Below, in pieces: positions 15,344 through 23,263 of a DNA stretch of 24,810 bases. This DNA is from a virus, in the IMG/VR virus record IMGVR_UViG_3300008999_000034, positions 1-24,810 of that record, one strand, 5' to 3'. Position numbers and translations under genes: made by a program. Under the pieces are notes generated by a model that did not search any database, had not been told where the DNA came from, and saw nothing but the letters and a program-made list of their open reading frames with translations. Numbering within the stretch: position 1 is the first letter of the stretch; every line of letters starts with the position of its first letter.

Positions 15344-15352
15344 AAATAAGTT

Positions 15353-15360
15353 CTTATATT
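15353..15360 (+). promoter_or_regulatory. CTTATATT motif, candidate promoter before SSB gene
   Basis: CTTATATT followed by GGTATATA, 37 bases before the SSB ATG. SSB is needed in large amounts, so its own promoter would make sense. Confidence 0.35.
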
Positions 15361-15397
15361 GGTATATATAGAGTTATAAATTTAATAAATTAGTTAT

Positions 15398-16195
15398 ATG
15401 GACATCAATGCAATCAAGGCTAAACTATCTGCCTTAAACAACAACGGTCAGGAAAGAGAAAAAACTGACTATTCAAAAATCTTTTGGAAACCTGAACAAG
15501 GTAAACAGACTGTACGTATTGTACCGTCTCATTTCGATCCTACTTTTCCATTTAAGGAATTAAAATTCCACTATGGTATTGGTAAGTATCCTATGGTAGC
15601 TTTATCTAACTTCGGTAAACAAGATCCAATTGAAGAGTTCGTAAAAGAACTTAGAAAAACAAATGATAAAGACAATTGGTCATTATCTGGTAAAATTAAC
15701 CCTAAGACTAGAGTATTCGCTCCTGTAATTGTAAGAGGAGAAGAAGACAAAGGAGTTAGACTATGGGGCTTCGGAGTTACTATCTATAAAGCGTTACTTG
15801 CTTTAGCCGAAGATGAAGACGTAGGAGATTTTACAGACGTTATTAACGGATGGGATATGGTAGTTGAACAACAACCTGGAAATCCTTACCCTACTACTTC
15901 AGTAAGAATTAAACCTAAACAAACACCGTTATCTAATGATAATGTACAAGTAGATACGTGGTTGAAAGAACAACCTAATCCGGTCGAAGTACATACTCAG
16001 TATGATTACGACTTTATTAAGAAACAACTACAAAACTACTTAAACCCAGGTTCAGTAGAGGAGAATGCTCCAGCTGCAGGATCTGAAACACCGCCAGAAA
16101 GCTCTAGTCCTCAAAAGACTGACTTTACTTTAGAAACAGCTACTGCTGGCAATAAAGATACAGTTAGTAAATTTGACGACCTATTTAACGAGTAA
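15398..16195 (+). CDS. Single-stranded DNA-binding protein (gp32-like)
   Basis: This 265-residue protein coats single-stranded DNA during replication and recombination. The N-terminus is a short helix with basic residues, then F-W-K-P-E-Q-G-K-Q-T-V-R-I-V-P, the usual start of the gp32-like core. F-H-Y-G-I-G and R-V-F-A-P-V-I-V-R-G-E-E-D, W-G-F-G-V-T-I-Y-K-A-L follow, all typical of the family. The last 40 residues are Ser/Pro/Glu-rich and end K-F-D-D-L-F-N-E, the acidic tip that binds partner proteins. There is no cysteine at all, so the zinc site of T4 gp32 is missing. Length is close to T4 gp32 (301 residues). It is followed five bases later by uvsX, a partner in strand exchange. Confidence 0.88.
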   Translation: MDINAIKAKLSALNNNGQEREKTDYSKIFWKPEQGKQTVRIVPSHFDPTFPFKELKFHYGIGKYPMVALSNFGKQDPIEEFVKELRKTNDKDNWSLSGKINPKTRVFAPVIVRGEEDKGVRLWGFGVTIYKALLALAEDEDVGDFTDVINGWDMVVEQQPGNPYPTTSVRIKPKQTPLSNDNVQVDTWLKEQPNPVEVHTQYDYDFIKKQLQNYLNPGSVEENAPAAGSETPPESSSPQKTDFTLETATAGNKDTVSKFDDLFNE

Positions 16196-16200
16196 TATTT

Positions 16201-17271
16201 ATGGCAAAGAAAAAAGCAGTACAAGAAGCCGCATCTGCGGCAGTCAAGAAAGGGTTTAACTTAGGAAACTTTAAGAAAAAGAAAGGATTCTCAAATGCTT
16301 CTGTTAAATTCAAGGAACAGGGATGGATTCCACTGTCGAAAGCGTTCCAAGACATAACATCTCTACCCGGTATTCCAACCGGACATATAACTCTACTAAG
16401 AGGACACAGTGATACGGGCAAAACAACTGCCCTATTAGAAGCTGCAGTTAATGCCCAGAAAAAGGGCATACTGCCTGTGTTTATTATATCAGAGATGAAA
16501 TGGTCATGGGATCACGCTAAAGAGATGGGATTACAGATTGAAGAAATCAAAGACGCTAATGGTACAGTAGTAGATTATGAAGGTCACTTTTTATATGCTG
16601 ACAGAGGTTCATTAAATACTATTGAAGAAGTAGCAGTTTATATGGCTGACCTAATGGACGAACAAGCGAAAGGTAACCTACCTTATGATATGTGCTTCTT
16701 CTGGGATTCTATCGGCTCTATACCTTGTGATTTATCAGTTCGTTCTAATAAGAATAATAACGAATGGAATGCAGGGGCTATGTCTACTCAATTTGGTAAT
16801 AATCTTAATCAAAAGATACTATTATCTAGAAAAGAGAACTCACCTTATACTAACACGTTAGTTGCTATTAATAAGGTATGGACTATGAAACCAGAACACC
16901 CTATGGGTCAACCTAAATTACAGAATAAAGGAGGAATGTCAATGTGGTATGATGCTACATTAGTTGTTACTTTTGGTAATATTACTAACCCGGGTACTTC
17001 TAAGATTAAAGCTGTAAAGAACGGACTTCAAGTAGAATTCGCTAAAAGAACTAATATTCAGATAGAGAAGAACCATATTGGAGGAGTGCAGTCTAGAGGT
17101 AGAGTTGTAATGACATCGCATGGATTTATCGAAGACGATAAAAAAGCTATTGATAAGTATAGAGATGCTCATAAAGAACACTGGTTAAAACTAGTCGGTT
17201 CCGTAGACTTTGACCTGATCGAGGAAGGAGATTTAGAAGAAACACCAATCTCTCCTAACTTACTCGATTAA
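16201..17271 (+). CDS. uvsX: UvsX/RecA-family recombinase
   Basis: This 356-residue ATPase forms filaments on single-stranded DNA and drives strand invasion, which starts T4-type recombination-dependent replication. Walker A is G-H-S-D-T-G-K-T-T at 68-76, and Walker B is M-C-F-F-W-D-S at 164-170, with S-I-G-S following. The Lys-rich first 35 residues and a G-W-I-P-L-S-K-A-F start to the core fit UvsX better than bacterial RecA. The region N-N-L-N-Q-K-I-L-L and the K-G-G-M-S-M-W-Y-D-A-T segment match the L1/L2 DNA-binding area. T4 UvsX is 391 residues. The start codon follows TAATATTT with no Shine-Dalgarno, and the stop shares one A with the next ATG. No UvsY is visible here. Confidence 0.92.
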   Translation: MAKKKAVQEAASAAVKKGFNLGNFKKKKGFSNASVKFKEQGWIPLSKAFQDITSLPGIPTGHITLLRGHSDTGKTTALLEAAVNAQKKGILPVFIISEMKWSWDHAKEMGLQIEEIKDANGTVVDYEGHFLYADRGSLNTIEEVAVYMADLMDEQAKGNLPYDMCFFWDSIGSIPCDLSVRSNKNNNEWNAGAMSTQFGNNLNQKILLSRKENSPYTNTLVAINKVWTMKPEHPMGQPKLQNKGGMSMWYDATLVVTFGNITNPGTSKIKAVKNGLQVEFAKRTNIQIEKNHIGGVQSRGRVVMTSHGFIEDDKKAIDKYRDAHKEHWLKLVGSVDFDLIEEGDLEETPISPNLLD

Positions 17272-18299
17272 TGGCATACGAAAATATACTCAACAATTTA
17301 AAAGAGACCCCACCCCGAGCGTTGAATGACCATATCCTGGTCATAGATGCTATGAATATGCTTATTCGTAGTTTCTCATTGCTCAAAGCGATGAACCCAT
17401 CAGGTCACCATGTAGGTGGCTTGGTAGGGTTTCTTCGTTCTTTAGGCTACGTAACTAGGATATTCGATCCTACTAGAGTTATGATAGTATGGGACGGTAA
17501 AGGAGGTTCAGCTAATAGAAAAAATATAGATCCTAATTATAAAGCTCAGAGGGCAACATCTAGAATTACTCACTGGGGACTTTACGATAGTAAGGCTGAA
17601 GAAATGGAAGCTTTAATAGGGCAACTTTATAGGACTCAAGATTATCTAGAATGCTTACCAGTACAGCAATTGCAGATGGAGAAGTTAGAAGCGGATGATA
17701 TTATAGCATACATTGCAAAGAGAGCATCTATGAGTGATGTTAAGAAATGTACTATTATTTCTTCTGATAAAGACTTCTTACAACTAGTAGACGATACAAT
17801 CGAAGTGTATGCACCGGTTAAAAAGAAAACCTTTACAGAGAGTAATATATTCGATGAACTTAAGGTATTACCAGAGAATTACAACGTAGTTAAAGCATTA
17901 CTAGGAGACAATTCAGATAATTTAGCAGGAGTTAAAGGATTAGGTATAAAAACTATTATATCTGAATTTCCAGACCTGGTAAATAAGCCCGGAACTACTT
18001 TGGAGTACGTATATAATGTATGCGCTGCTAAATTAGAAGAGAAAAAGTTTAAAAAGATATTTCCTAAAATCATCACTGAGTGGGATAGAGTCGAAACAAA
18101 CTATAAACTAATGGATCTAAATGTATCTGACTTAGACGAGAAAGAAAAATCATTCGTAGTAGATACTATTAAGAGCCCTGTACCTGACTTGCAGACTGGA
18201 GCATTTCTTAGACTATTAGAAAAGGATAAAATTGAAGGTATTACTAAAAATACAGAAGGTTGGTTAGAGAATTTTAGAGGGTTAACAGTTAGGTCATGA
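17271..18299 (+). CDS. FEN-type 5'-3' exonuclease / RNase H
   Basis: This 342-residue nuclease is expected to remove RNA primers and flaps during lagging-strand synthesis. The metal-binding acids are in place: V-I-D-A-M-N (D26), V-W-D-G (D75), L-E-A-D-D-I-I (E140, D142, D143), S-S-D-K-D-F (D166, D168) and G-D-N-S-D-N (D213, D216). The helix-hairpin-helix G-V-K-G-L-G-I-K-T follows at about 220-228. Order, spacing and length agree with T4 RNase H (305 residues) and Pol I 5' nuclease domains. A separate nuclease fits with the polymerase lacking such a domain. It overlaps the UvsX stop by one base and the next gene by four (ATGA), so the three are likely coupled. Confidence 0.93.
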   Translation: MAYENILNNLKETPPRALNDHILVIDAMNMLIRSFSLLKAMNPSGHHVGGLVGFLRSLGYVTRIFDPTRVMIVWDGKGGSANRKNIDPNYKAQRATSRITHWGLYDSKAEEMEALIGQLYRTQDYLECLPVQQLQMEKLEADDIIAYIAKRASMSDVKKCTIISSDKDFLQLVDDTIEVYAPVKKKTFTESNIFDELKVLPENYNVVKALLGDNSDNLAGVKGLGIKTIISEFPDLVNKPGTTLEYVYNVCAAKLEEKKFKKIFPKIITEWDRVETNYKLMDLNVSDLDEKEKSFVVDTIKSPVPDLQTGAFLRLLEKDKIEGITKNTEGWLENFRGLTVRS

Positions 18300-18715
18300 A
18301 GAAAGCAATAATAGTCAGCGGATATTTCAATCCCTTACATAAAGGACACTTAGAGTTATTTGATAAAGCTAAAGAAGCTGGTGACGCTTTAATAGTTATC
18401 GTTAATAATGATAAACAGAGGGAAATAAAAGGTTCATCGTTTTTTATGGATGAAGCAGAAAGAGTACAGATCATAAGAGCTCTTACAGTAGTAGATATGG
18501 CTTGGATTTCAGTGGACGAAGACAGTACTCAAAACGATACCTTAAAACTTATGTTCAGCAAGTTTCACGAAACGTATAAACTAGCATTTGCAAACGGAGG
18601 AGATCAAAATAATAGTACTATTCCAGAAAGAAAAATCTGTGAACAGTACGGTATAGAATTAATTGACGGATTAGGTGATAAAATTCAATCTAGTAGTTGG
18701 TTATTAAACAAATAA
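18296..18715 (+). CDS. Cytidylyltransferase-fold nucleotidyltransferase
   Basis: This 139-residue protein is a small HxGH nucleotidyltransferase. The N-terminus I-I-V-S-G-Y-F-N-P-L-H-K-G-H-L-E gives the H15-K-G-H18 motif after the first strand, followed by a helix and L-I-V-I-V-N-N-D, and near the end I-Q-S-S-S-W stands where ISS(T/S) is usual. Such enzymes join CMP or AMP to a phosphorylated alcohol or sugar (glycerol-3-phosphate, heptose phosphate, pantetheine). F-M-D-E-A-E-R-V-Q-I-I is the second family block, closest to the glycerol-phosphate/heptose type. The substrate cannot be told. It starts inside the nuclease stop codon and sits in the replication operon, where a sugar or lipid role is unexpected. 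Confidence 0.82.
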   Translation: MKKAIIVSGYFNPLHKGHLELFDKAKEAGDALIVIVNNDKQREIKGSSFFMDEAERVQIIRALTVVDMAWISVDEDSTQNDTLKLMFSKFHETYKLAFANGGDQNNSTIPERKICEQYGIELIDGLGDKIQSSSWLLNK

Positions 18716-18747
18716 ATCATATATTAATTAAACAAACAAGGTTATAG

Positions 18748-20097
18748 ATGACATTAAAGAGCTTACAACAATACGGGAAGGGGTTCCAATTAAAAGTACT
18801 TGGATCATTACTTACAGACAAAAGTTTTCTACTTAACGTTAGAGACGTACTTCACGATTTTTATTTTGATGCAGATTCCCATAAATGGATAATTAACGAA
18901 ATTGTTAAATATTTCGATAAGTATCATACTAACATTACAATGGATGTACTTAAAGTAGAACTTCAGAAATTAGAAAACGAAGTACTTCAAGTAGCTCTTA
19001 AAGAAGAATTAAGAAACTCATACGAGGCTTCTCAAGATGATTTAGAGTATGTACAAGAAGAGTTTCAAACGTTCTGTAAGAATCAAGAAATGAAATCTGC
19101 AATACTTAACTCAGCCGACTTGCTTAAAGAACATGATTTTGATGGTATCAGAAACATGATTGAGAAAGCTATGAAAGCTGGTATGGATAAAAATATCGGA
19201 CATGAATACAATAAAGACGTTGAAACTCGTTACAGAACTGACTATCGTCCTACTATTCCTAGTCCTTGGCCTATCCTTAATGATGGACTACAGGGAGGAT
19301 TTGGACCTGGTGACTTGGCTATTATATTTGGTAATCCGGGAGGTGGTAAGTCTTGGACTTGTGTTGCTATGGCTGCTCATGCTGTTAAGATGGGCTATAA
19401 AGTCAACTATTATACTTTGGAACTCGGAGAAGATTACGTCGGTAAGAGATTTGACTGTTATTTTACAGGGCACTCTATTGATGAAGTTAATAACCACCGT
19501 AAAGAAGTTCAGACACACGTTGACGGCCTTAAAGGAGCGTTAATTGTTAAAGAGTATGCACCGAAATCAGCTTCAGTAGGTAGTATAAGATCACATATAC
19601 AGAAGTGTGCTGATATGGATCATAAACCAGACCTAGTCATAATTGATTATGTTGATTACTTAAGAGCACCTTCTAGAGGTTCTAAGTTTGCTGAACGTAA
19701 AGATGAAATAGACGACGTATTTATTGCTACTAAAGGATTAGCTAAAGAATTAAAGATACCAATCATTACACCTTCACAGGTAAACAGAATGGGAGCTAAA
19801 GATTCAGTAATCGAAGGTGATAAAGCAGCTGGTTCGTATGATAAGATGATGGTAGCAGATATTTGTTTATCTTTATCTAGGCAAAAAGAAGATAAGGTAC
19901 TCGGTACCGGGAGAGTCCATGTTATGAAAAACAGATACGGTCAAGACGGAATGACCTATAATGTTAAAATGGATACGAATAATGGTCATATAGAGTTTGA
20001 AGGTAAAGTAGATCCTTCAGATTTAATTGAACCAGGAGGAGATAGTAACTTCACAGTTGATAGAGCTACTGTAAATAAAATTTTTGATAAAATTTAA
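18748..20097 (+). CDS. Replicative DNA helicase (DnaB/gp41-type)
   Basis: This 449-residue hexameric helicase unwinds the fork ahead of the polymerase. The first 165 residues are helical, with L-G-S-L-L-T-D near residue 18 matching the DnaB N-terminal domain. The RecA-like motor has Walker A G-N-P-G-G-G-K-S (195-202), the Y-Y-T-L-E-L segment (H1a) near 222, Walker B L-V-I-I-D (296-300), the P-I-I-T-P-S-Q-V-N-R sensor near 336-345 and a final arginine-rich K-N-R-Y-G-Q-D-G. T4 gp41 is 475 residues. ATG 18748 follows a 32-base A/T gap. No primase gene is in the window. The final ten residues form a short, lysine-ended helix. Confidence 0.93.
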   Translation: MTLKSLQQYGKGFQLKVLGSLLTDKSFLLNVRDVLHDFYFDADSHKWIINEIVKYFDKYHTNITMDVLKVELQKLENEVLQVALKEELRNSYEASQDDLEYVQEEFQTFCKNQEMKSAILNSADLLKEHDFDGIRNMIEKAMKAGMDKNIGHEYNKDVETRYRTDYRPTIPSPWPILNDGLQGGFGPGDLAIIFGNPGGGKSWTCVAMAAHAVKMGYKVNYYTLELGEDYVGKRFDCYFTGHSIDEVNNHRKEVQTHVDGLKGALIVKEYAPKSASVGSIRSHIQKCADMDHKPDLVIIDYVDYLRAPSRGSKFAERKDEIDDVFIATKGLAKELKIPIITPSQVNRMGAKDSVIEGDKAAGSYDKMMVADICLSLSRQKEDKVLGTGRVHVMKNRYGQDGMTYNVKMDTNNGHIEFEGKVDPSDLIEPGGDSNFTVDRATVNKIFDKI

Positions 20098-20142
20098 CTA
20101 ATTTGGTGATGAATAGTAAATATATATTCTATTTATTACCAT

Positions 20143-20173
20143 GCCCGAAAGACATAGTCCGCCGGGTGTTTTT
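20143..20173 (+). terminator. Possible terminator or RNA structure before nrdB
   Basis: GCCCG pairs with CGGGT (one wobble) around a 15-base loop that holds a second small stem, GAC-ATA-GTC, and is followed by GTTTTTG. It fills the only GC-rich part of the 107-base gap between the helicase and nrdB. It may end the replication transcript or control nrdB; the long loop makes it a weaker terminator. Confidence 0.4.
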
Positions 20174-20204
20174 GTCTAACAATACCAATAATATATAAAG
20201 ATAT

Positions 20205-21182
20205 ATGAGTTTACTAGAAGAAAGAGTTGTGTACAAGCCTTTTGAATACCCTAAAGCATACGATTACTGGTTAAAGCAACAACAAGCACACTGGCTTCAT
20301 ACTGAAGTACCAATGTCGCAAGATGTTACTGACTGGAAATCTAACCTAAAAGCACATGAAAAAAATGTTGTAGGTGGGATACTTAAAGGATTTGCACAAA
20401 CTGAGACTGTTGTTAATGACTATTGGTCAACACTAGTCACTAAATGGTTTAGAAAACCGGAGATTATCATGATGGGAACGACTCTTGGGTCTAGTGAAAC
20501 TATCCATGCAGAAGCTTACTCACTATTAAATGAACAACTAGGTTTAGATAACTTTGCTGAGTTTATGGAGGATGAAGCTACAATGGCTAAGATTGAAAAC
20601 CTTATGAATGTCAGAGATGGTCATAATGGAGAACCTAATTGGCACGATAGAGCTAAGTCTCTTGCAATTTTTTCCGCGTTTACGGAAGGTGTTAACTTAT
20701 TTAGTTCCTTCGCAGTTCTTTTGTCGTTTAAGATGAGAAACAAACTTAAAGGAGTAGGGCAGATCGTTGAATGGTCTGTACGAGATGAGTCTCTACACTC
20801 TGAAGCAGGATGTTGGTTATTCAGGACATTAATGAAGGAACATCCTGAGTTTAAAACTGATGCTTTAATACAGGATATTGAAGAAGCAGCAAAAAATGCT
20901 TTACAATTAGAGTTTGATTTTATTGATAAGATATTCGTAATGGGTGATTTAGAGAACCTAACTAAAAACGAATTAAAAAACTTTATTAAGCATAGAGTAA
21001 ATACTAAGATGGCAGATTTAGGTCTTTCACCTATAGTAGCATCAGAAGATATAGATAAAGGAGCATTGAAGACTATGAAATGGTTTGACGCAGTTATTGC
21101 AGGTAAACAACAAACAGATTTCTTTGCAAGTAGAGTTACAAATTATAGTAAAGGACATTTAGACTGGTCAGCAGCATTTTAA
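20205..21182 (+). CDS. nrdB: Class I ribonucleotide reductase, beta (radical) subunit
   Basis: This 325-residue protein holds the dimetal centre that generates the radical for deoxynucleotide synthesis with NrdA. Ligands are recognisable: E67 (Q-T-E-T), E98 and H101 (E-T-I-H), E161 (F-T-E-G), E195 and H198 (R-D-E-S-L-H). Y105 occupies the radical tyrosine position of E. coli Y122, and W30 matches W48. The first ligand is Glu where class Ia enzymes have Asp (E. coli D84), with the same 31-residue spacing to the next ligand. There is no N-terminal ATP-cone. The C-terminal tail ends D-W-S-A-A-F. The protein is about 50 residues shorter than E. coli NrdB, the difference falling between E98 and E161. 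It is followed ten bases later by nrdA. Confidence 0.94.
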   Translation: MSLLEERVVYKPFEYPKAYDYWLKQQQAHWLHTEVPMSQDVTDWKSNLKAHEKNVVGGILKGFAQTETVVNDYWSTLVTKWFRKPEIIMMGTTLGSSETIHAEAYSLLNEQLGLDNFAEFMEDEATMAKIENLMNVRDGHNGEPNWHDRAKSLAIFSAFTEGVNLFSSFAVLLSFKMRNKLKGVGQIVEWSVRDESLHSEAGCWLFRTLMKEHPEFKTDALIQDIEEAAKNALQLEFDFIDKIFVMGDLENLTKNELKNFIKHRVNTKMADLGLSPIVASEDIDKGALKTMKWFDAVIAGKQQTDFFASRVTNYSKGHLDWSAAF

Positions 21183-21192
21183 TATATAAGTT

Positions 21193-22908
21193 ATGAGCAT
21201 AATAGTAGATACCAGCAATTGGGAAGCTGGAAAAGATTACCCAGAATGGATGAATGATGTTTCACTTGCAACTATCTCAAAAGGATATATGCTCCCGGGT
21301 GAAACACCAAAAAAAGCATATAGAAGAGTCGCTTCTACAATAGCTAAAAGATTAGACCGTCCGGATCTAGAGAATAAATTCTTTAGGTACATTTGGAAAG
21401 GATGGTTGAACTTAGCCTCTCCTGTACTTTCAAACACAGGAACTGACAGAGGATTACCAATCTCATGTTTCGGAATCGATACCCCCGACAGTATACGAGG
21501 AATTGGGTTAACCAATGCTGAACTCATGAGATTGACCTCTTTAGGTGGAGGAGTAGGAATCGGGCTTTCTAAGATAAGAGGAAGAGAAGAGAAAATAGGA
21601 GACGGTTCTATGGGAAGCTCTGAAGGAGTTGTGCCATGGGCTAAGATTTATGACTCAACTATTATTGCTACTAATCAAGGAGCAGTAAGAAGAGGAGCAG
21701 CCTCTGTTAATCTCGATATTAATCACCCAGATATAGAAGAATACCTGGAGATACGTAGACCTAAAGGAGACCCAAATAGACAGTGTCTAAACCTACATCA
21801 ATGCGTTGTAGTGGATGATAACTTTATGCAAAAACTAGAGCATAGAGACGCTGATGCAATGGGATTATGGGTTAAAATACTAAAGTCTAGAGTGGAGACT
21901 GGAGAGCCTTATATCATGTATAAGGATACAGTTAATAATGCTAATCCACCTGCATATAAAAAGAACAACCTGGATGTTAGTATGACTAATATCTGTTCTG
22001 AGATTACTTTACATACAGACGAAGAACATAGTTTTATTTGCTGTCTTTCTTCTGTTAATTTAAGTAAATGGCACGAATGGAAAAATAGCGATTTAATTGA
22101 AACTTCAATTTATTTTCTAGACGGAGTATTAGAAGAGTTCTTAGCTAAAACTTCTGGTAGAGATTCTTTAATTAGAGCTCATAGATCTGCTAAAAAAGGT
22201 AGAGCAATTGGATTAGGAGTTTTAGGATGGCATACACTACTACAAAACGAAAAGATTCCATTCACTTCTATTGCAGCAACATCACTTACTCACCAAATAT
22301 TTTCGGATATTAGAACTAAAGCTGAAGCAGCTTCAAGACAATTAGCTATAGAGTATGGAGAACCAGTTTGGTGTAAAGGAACAGGAATGAGAAACACTCA
22401 CGTAATGGCTATTGCTCCAACAGTATCAAATAGTACAATAGCTGGAGGAGTATCTGCCGGCATTGAACCTGTACCAGCTAACGTATATACATTTAACTCT
22501 GCTAAAGGCACATTTATCAGAAAAAACCCTGCTTTAGAAACGTACCTTGCAGATAAAGGAGCTAATACTGAAGAAGTATGGGATCAGATCATGAAAGATA
22601 GAGGAAGCATCGCTAATCTACCTGAAGATGTTATGCCAGCGGACGATAAACCAATATTTTTAACATTTGCAGAAATTAACCAATTAGCTTTGGTTGAACA
22701 AGCAGGTGCTAGACAGAAATATATTGATCAAACACAATCACTAAATTTAGCTTTTGATCCTACAGATTCACCTAAATTTATTAATGAAGTCCATCAAGCA
22801 GCATGGAGATTTGGAGTAAAAACACTATATTATTTAAGAACAGATTCTGTGATTAATGGAGATATAGGTTCTAGAACATCTTTAGATTGCTTAAGTTGTG
22901 ATGGCTAA
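21193..22908 (+). CDS. nrdA: Class I ribonucleotide reductase, alpha (catalytic) subunit
   Basis: This 571-residue enzyme reduces ribonucleotides to deoxyribonucleotides. Catalytic residues: C92 (S-C-F-G), N266-I-C268-S-E270, C283 (I-C-C-L-S), Y546-Y547 for radical transfer, and a C-terminal C566-L-S-C569 pair that passes electrons from thioredoxin. The L-G-G-G-V-G-I-G-L substrate loop is at about 117-125. It is much shorter than E. coli NrdA (761 residues) and begins directly with the barrel region. The N-terminal ATP-cone is absent, so overall activity should not be shut off by dATP, which is common in phage enzymes. The tail spacing CxxC differs from the E. coli C-x4-C. A thioredoxin gene lies 740 bases downstream. 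Confidence 0.95.
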   Translation: MSIIVDTSNWEAGKDYPEWMNDVSLATISKGYMLPGETPKKAYRRVASTIAKRLDRPDLENKFFRYIWKGWLNLASPVLSNTGTDRGLPISCFGIDTPDSIRGIGLTNAELMRLTSLGGGVGIGLSKIRGREEKIGDGSMGSSEGVVPWAKIYDSTIIATNQGAVRRGAASVNLDINHPDIEEYLEIRRPKGDPNRQCLNLHQCVVVDDNFMQKLEHRDADAMGLWVKILKSRVETGEPYIMYKDTVNNANPPAYKKNNLDVSMTNICSEITLHTDEEHSFICCLSSVNLSKWHEWKNSDLIETSIYFLDGVLEEFLAKTSGRDSLIRAHRSAKKGRAIGLGVLGWHTLLQNEKIPFTSIAATSLTHQIFSDIRTKAEAASRQLAIEYGEPVWCKGTGMRNTHVMAIAPTVSNSTIAGGVSAGIEPVPANVYTFNSAKGTFIRKNPALETYLADKGANTEEVWDQIMKDRGSIANLPEDVMPADDKPIFLTFAEINQLALVEQAGARQKYIDQTQSLNLAFDPTDSPKFINEVHQAAWRFGVKTLYYLRTDSVINGDIGSRTSLDCLSCDG

Positions 22909-22909
22909 C

Positions 22910-22918
22910 TATTTATAA
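22910..22918 (+). promoter_or_regulatory. TATTTATAA motif before the TGA-interrupted gene
   Basis: TATTTATAA follows the nrdA stop by one base and ends three bases before the ATG at 22922. If it is a core promoter element the start site would fall inside the gene, so here it may be only a translation-leader sequence. Alternatively the true start may be a later in-frame codon such as the ATG at 22964. Confidence 0.3.
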
Positions 22919-22921
22919 GTA

Positions 22922-23263
22922 ATGAAAACAGTTAAACTTCAAAATACGGTCAATTCTGCAGATATGCATGAATTAGAAATATACCACACTGCTATTACCG
23001 CTAGTAACTTACTTACTAGTAGTGTTTCATCAAGTGGTATATTTACTGGAGTAGATTTATTTAAGGGACTACAATTTCAAGTAGAAGATGATATTAATCA
23101 GTTTTTTATCAAAAACCTTACCTTATGTACAAATATAGGTTCAGGATCTCTAGGGGAAGCTACTAGTAATGTACGATTCTACGATGTATATCCTGGAGAT
23201 TATAGTACCGTTAATGTGTTAGGAACAATTGAAAGAACTTCTGCAATACCTACTACTAACTGA
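22922..23263 (+). CDS. Structural-looking protein ending at an in-frame TGA
   Basis: This 113-residue product ends at TGA 23261-23263, but the same frame continues open to a TAA at 23459-23461. It is rich in Ser, Thr, Val, Asn and Gly with many short beta strands: V-K-L-Q-N-T-V-N, L-E-I-Y-H-T-A-I-T-A, I-F-T-G-V-D-L, F-F-I-K-N-L-T-L-C-T, V-R-F-Y-D-V-Y-P-G-D-Y. That composition is usual for fibre or decoration proteins and is out of place between nrdA and thioredoxin. I do not recognise the family. The short form may be functional by itself, the first part of a readthrough product, or the remains of a gene broken by a TGG-to-TGA change. Confidence 0.6.
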   Translation: MKTVKLQNTVNSADMHELEIYHTAITASNLLTSSVSSSGIFTGVDLFKGLQFQVEDDINQFFIKNLTLCTNIGSGSLGEATSNVRFYDVYPGDYSTVNVLGTIERTSAIPTTN

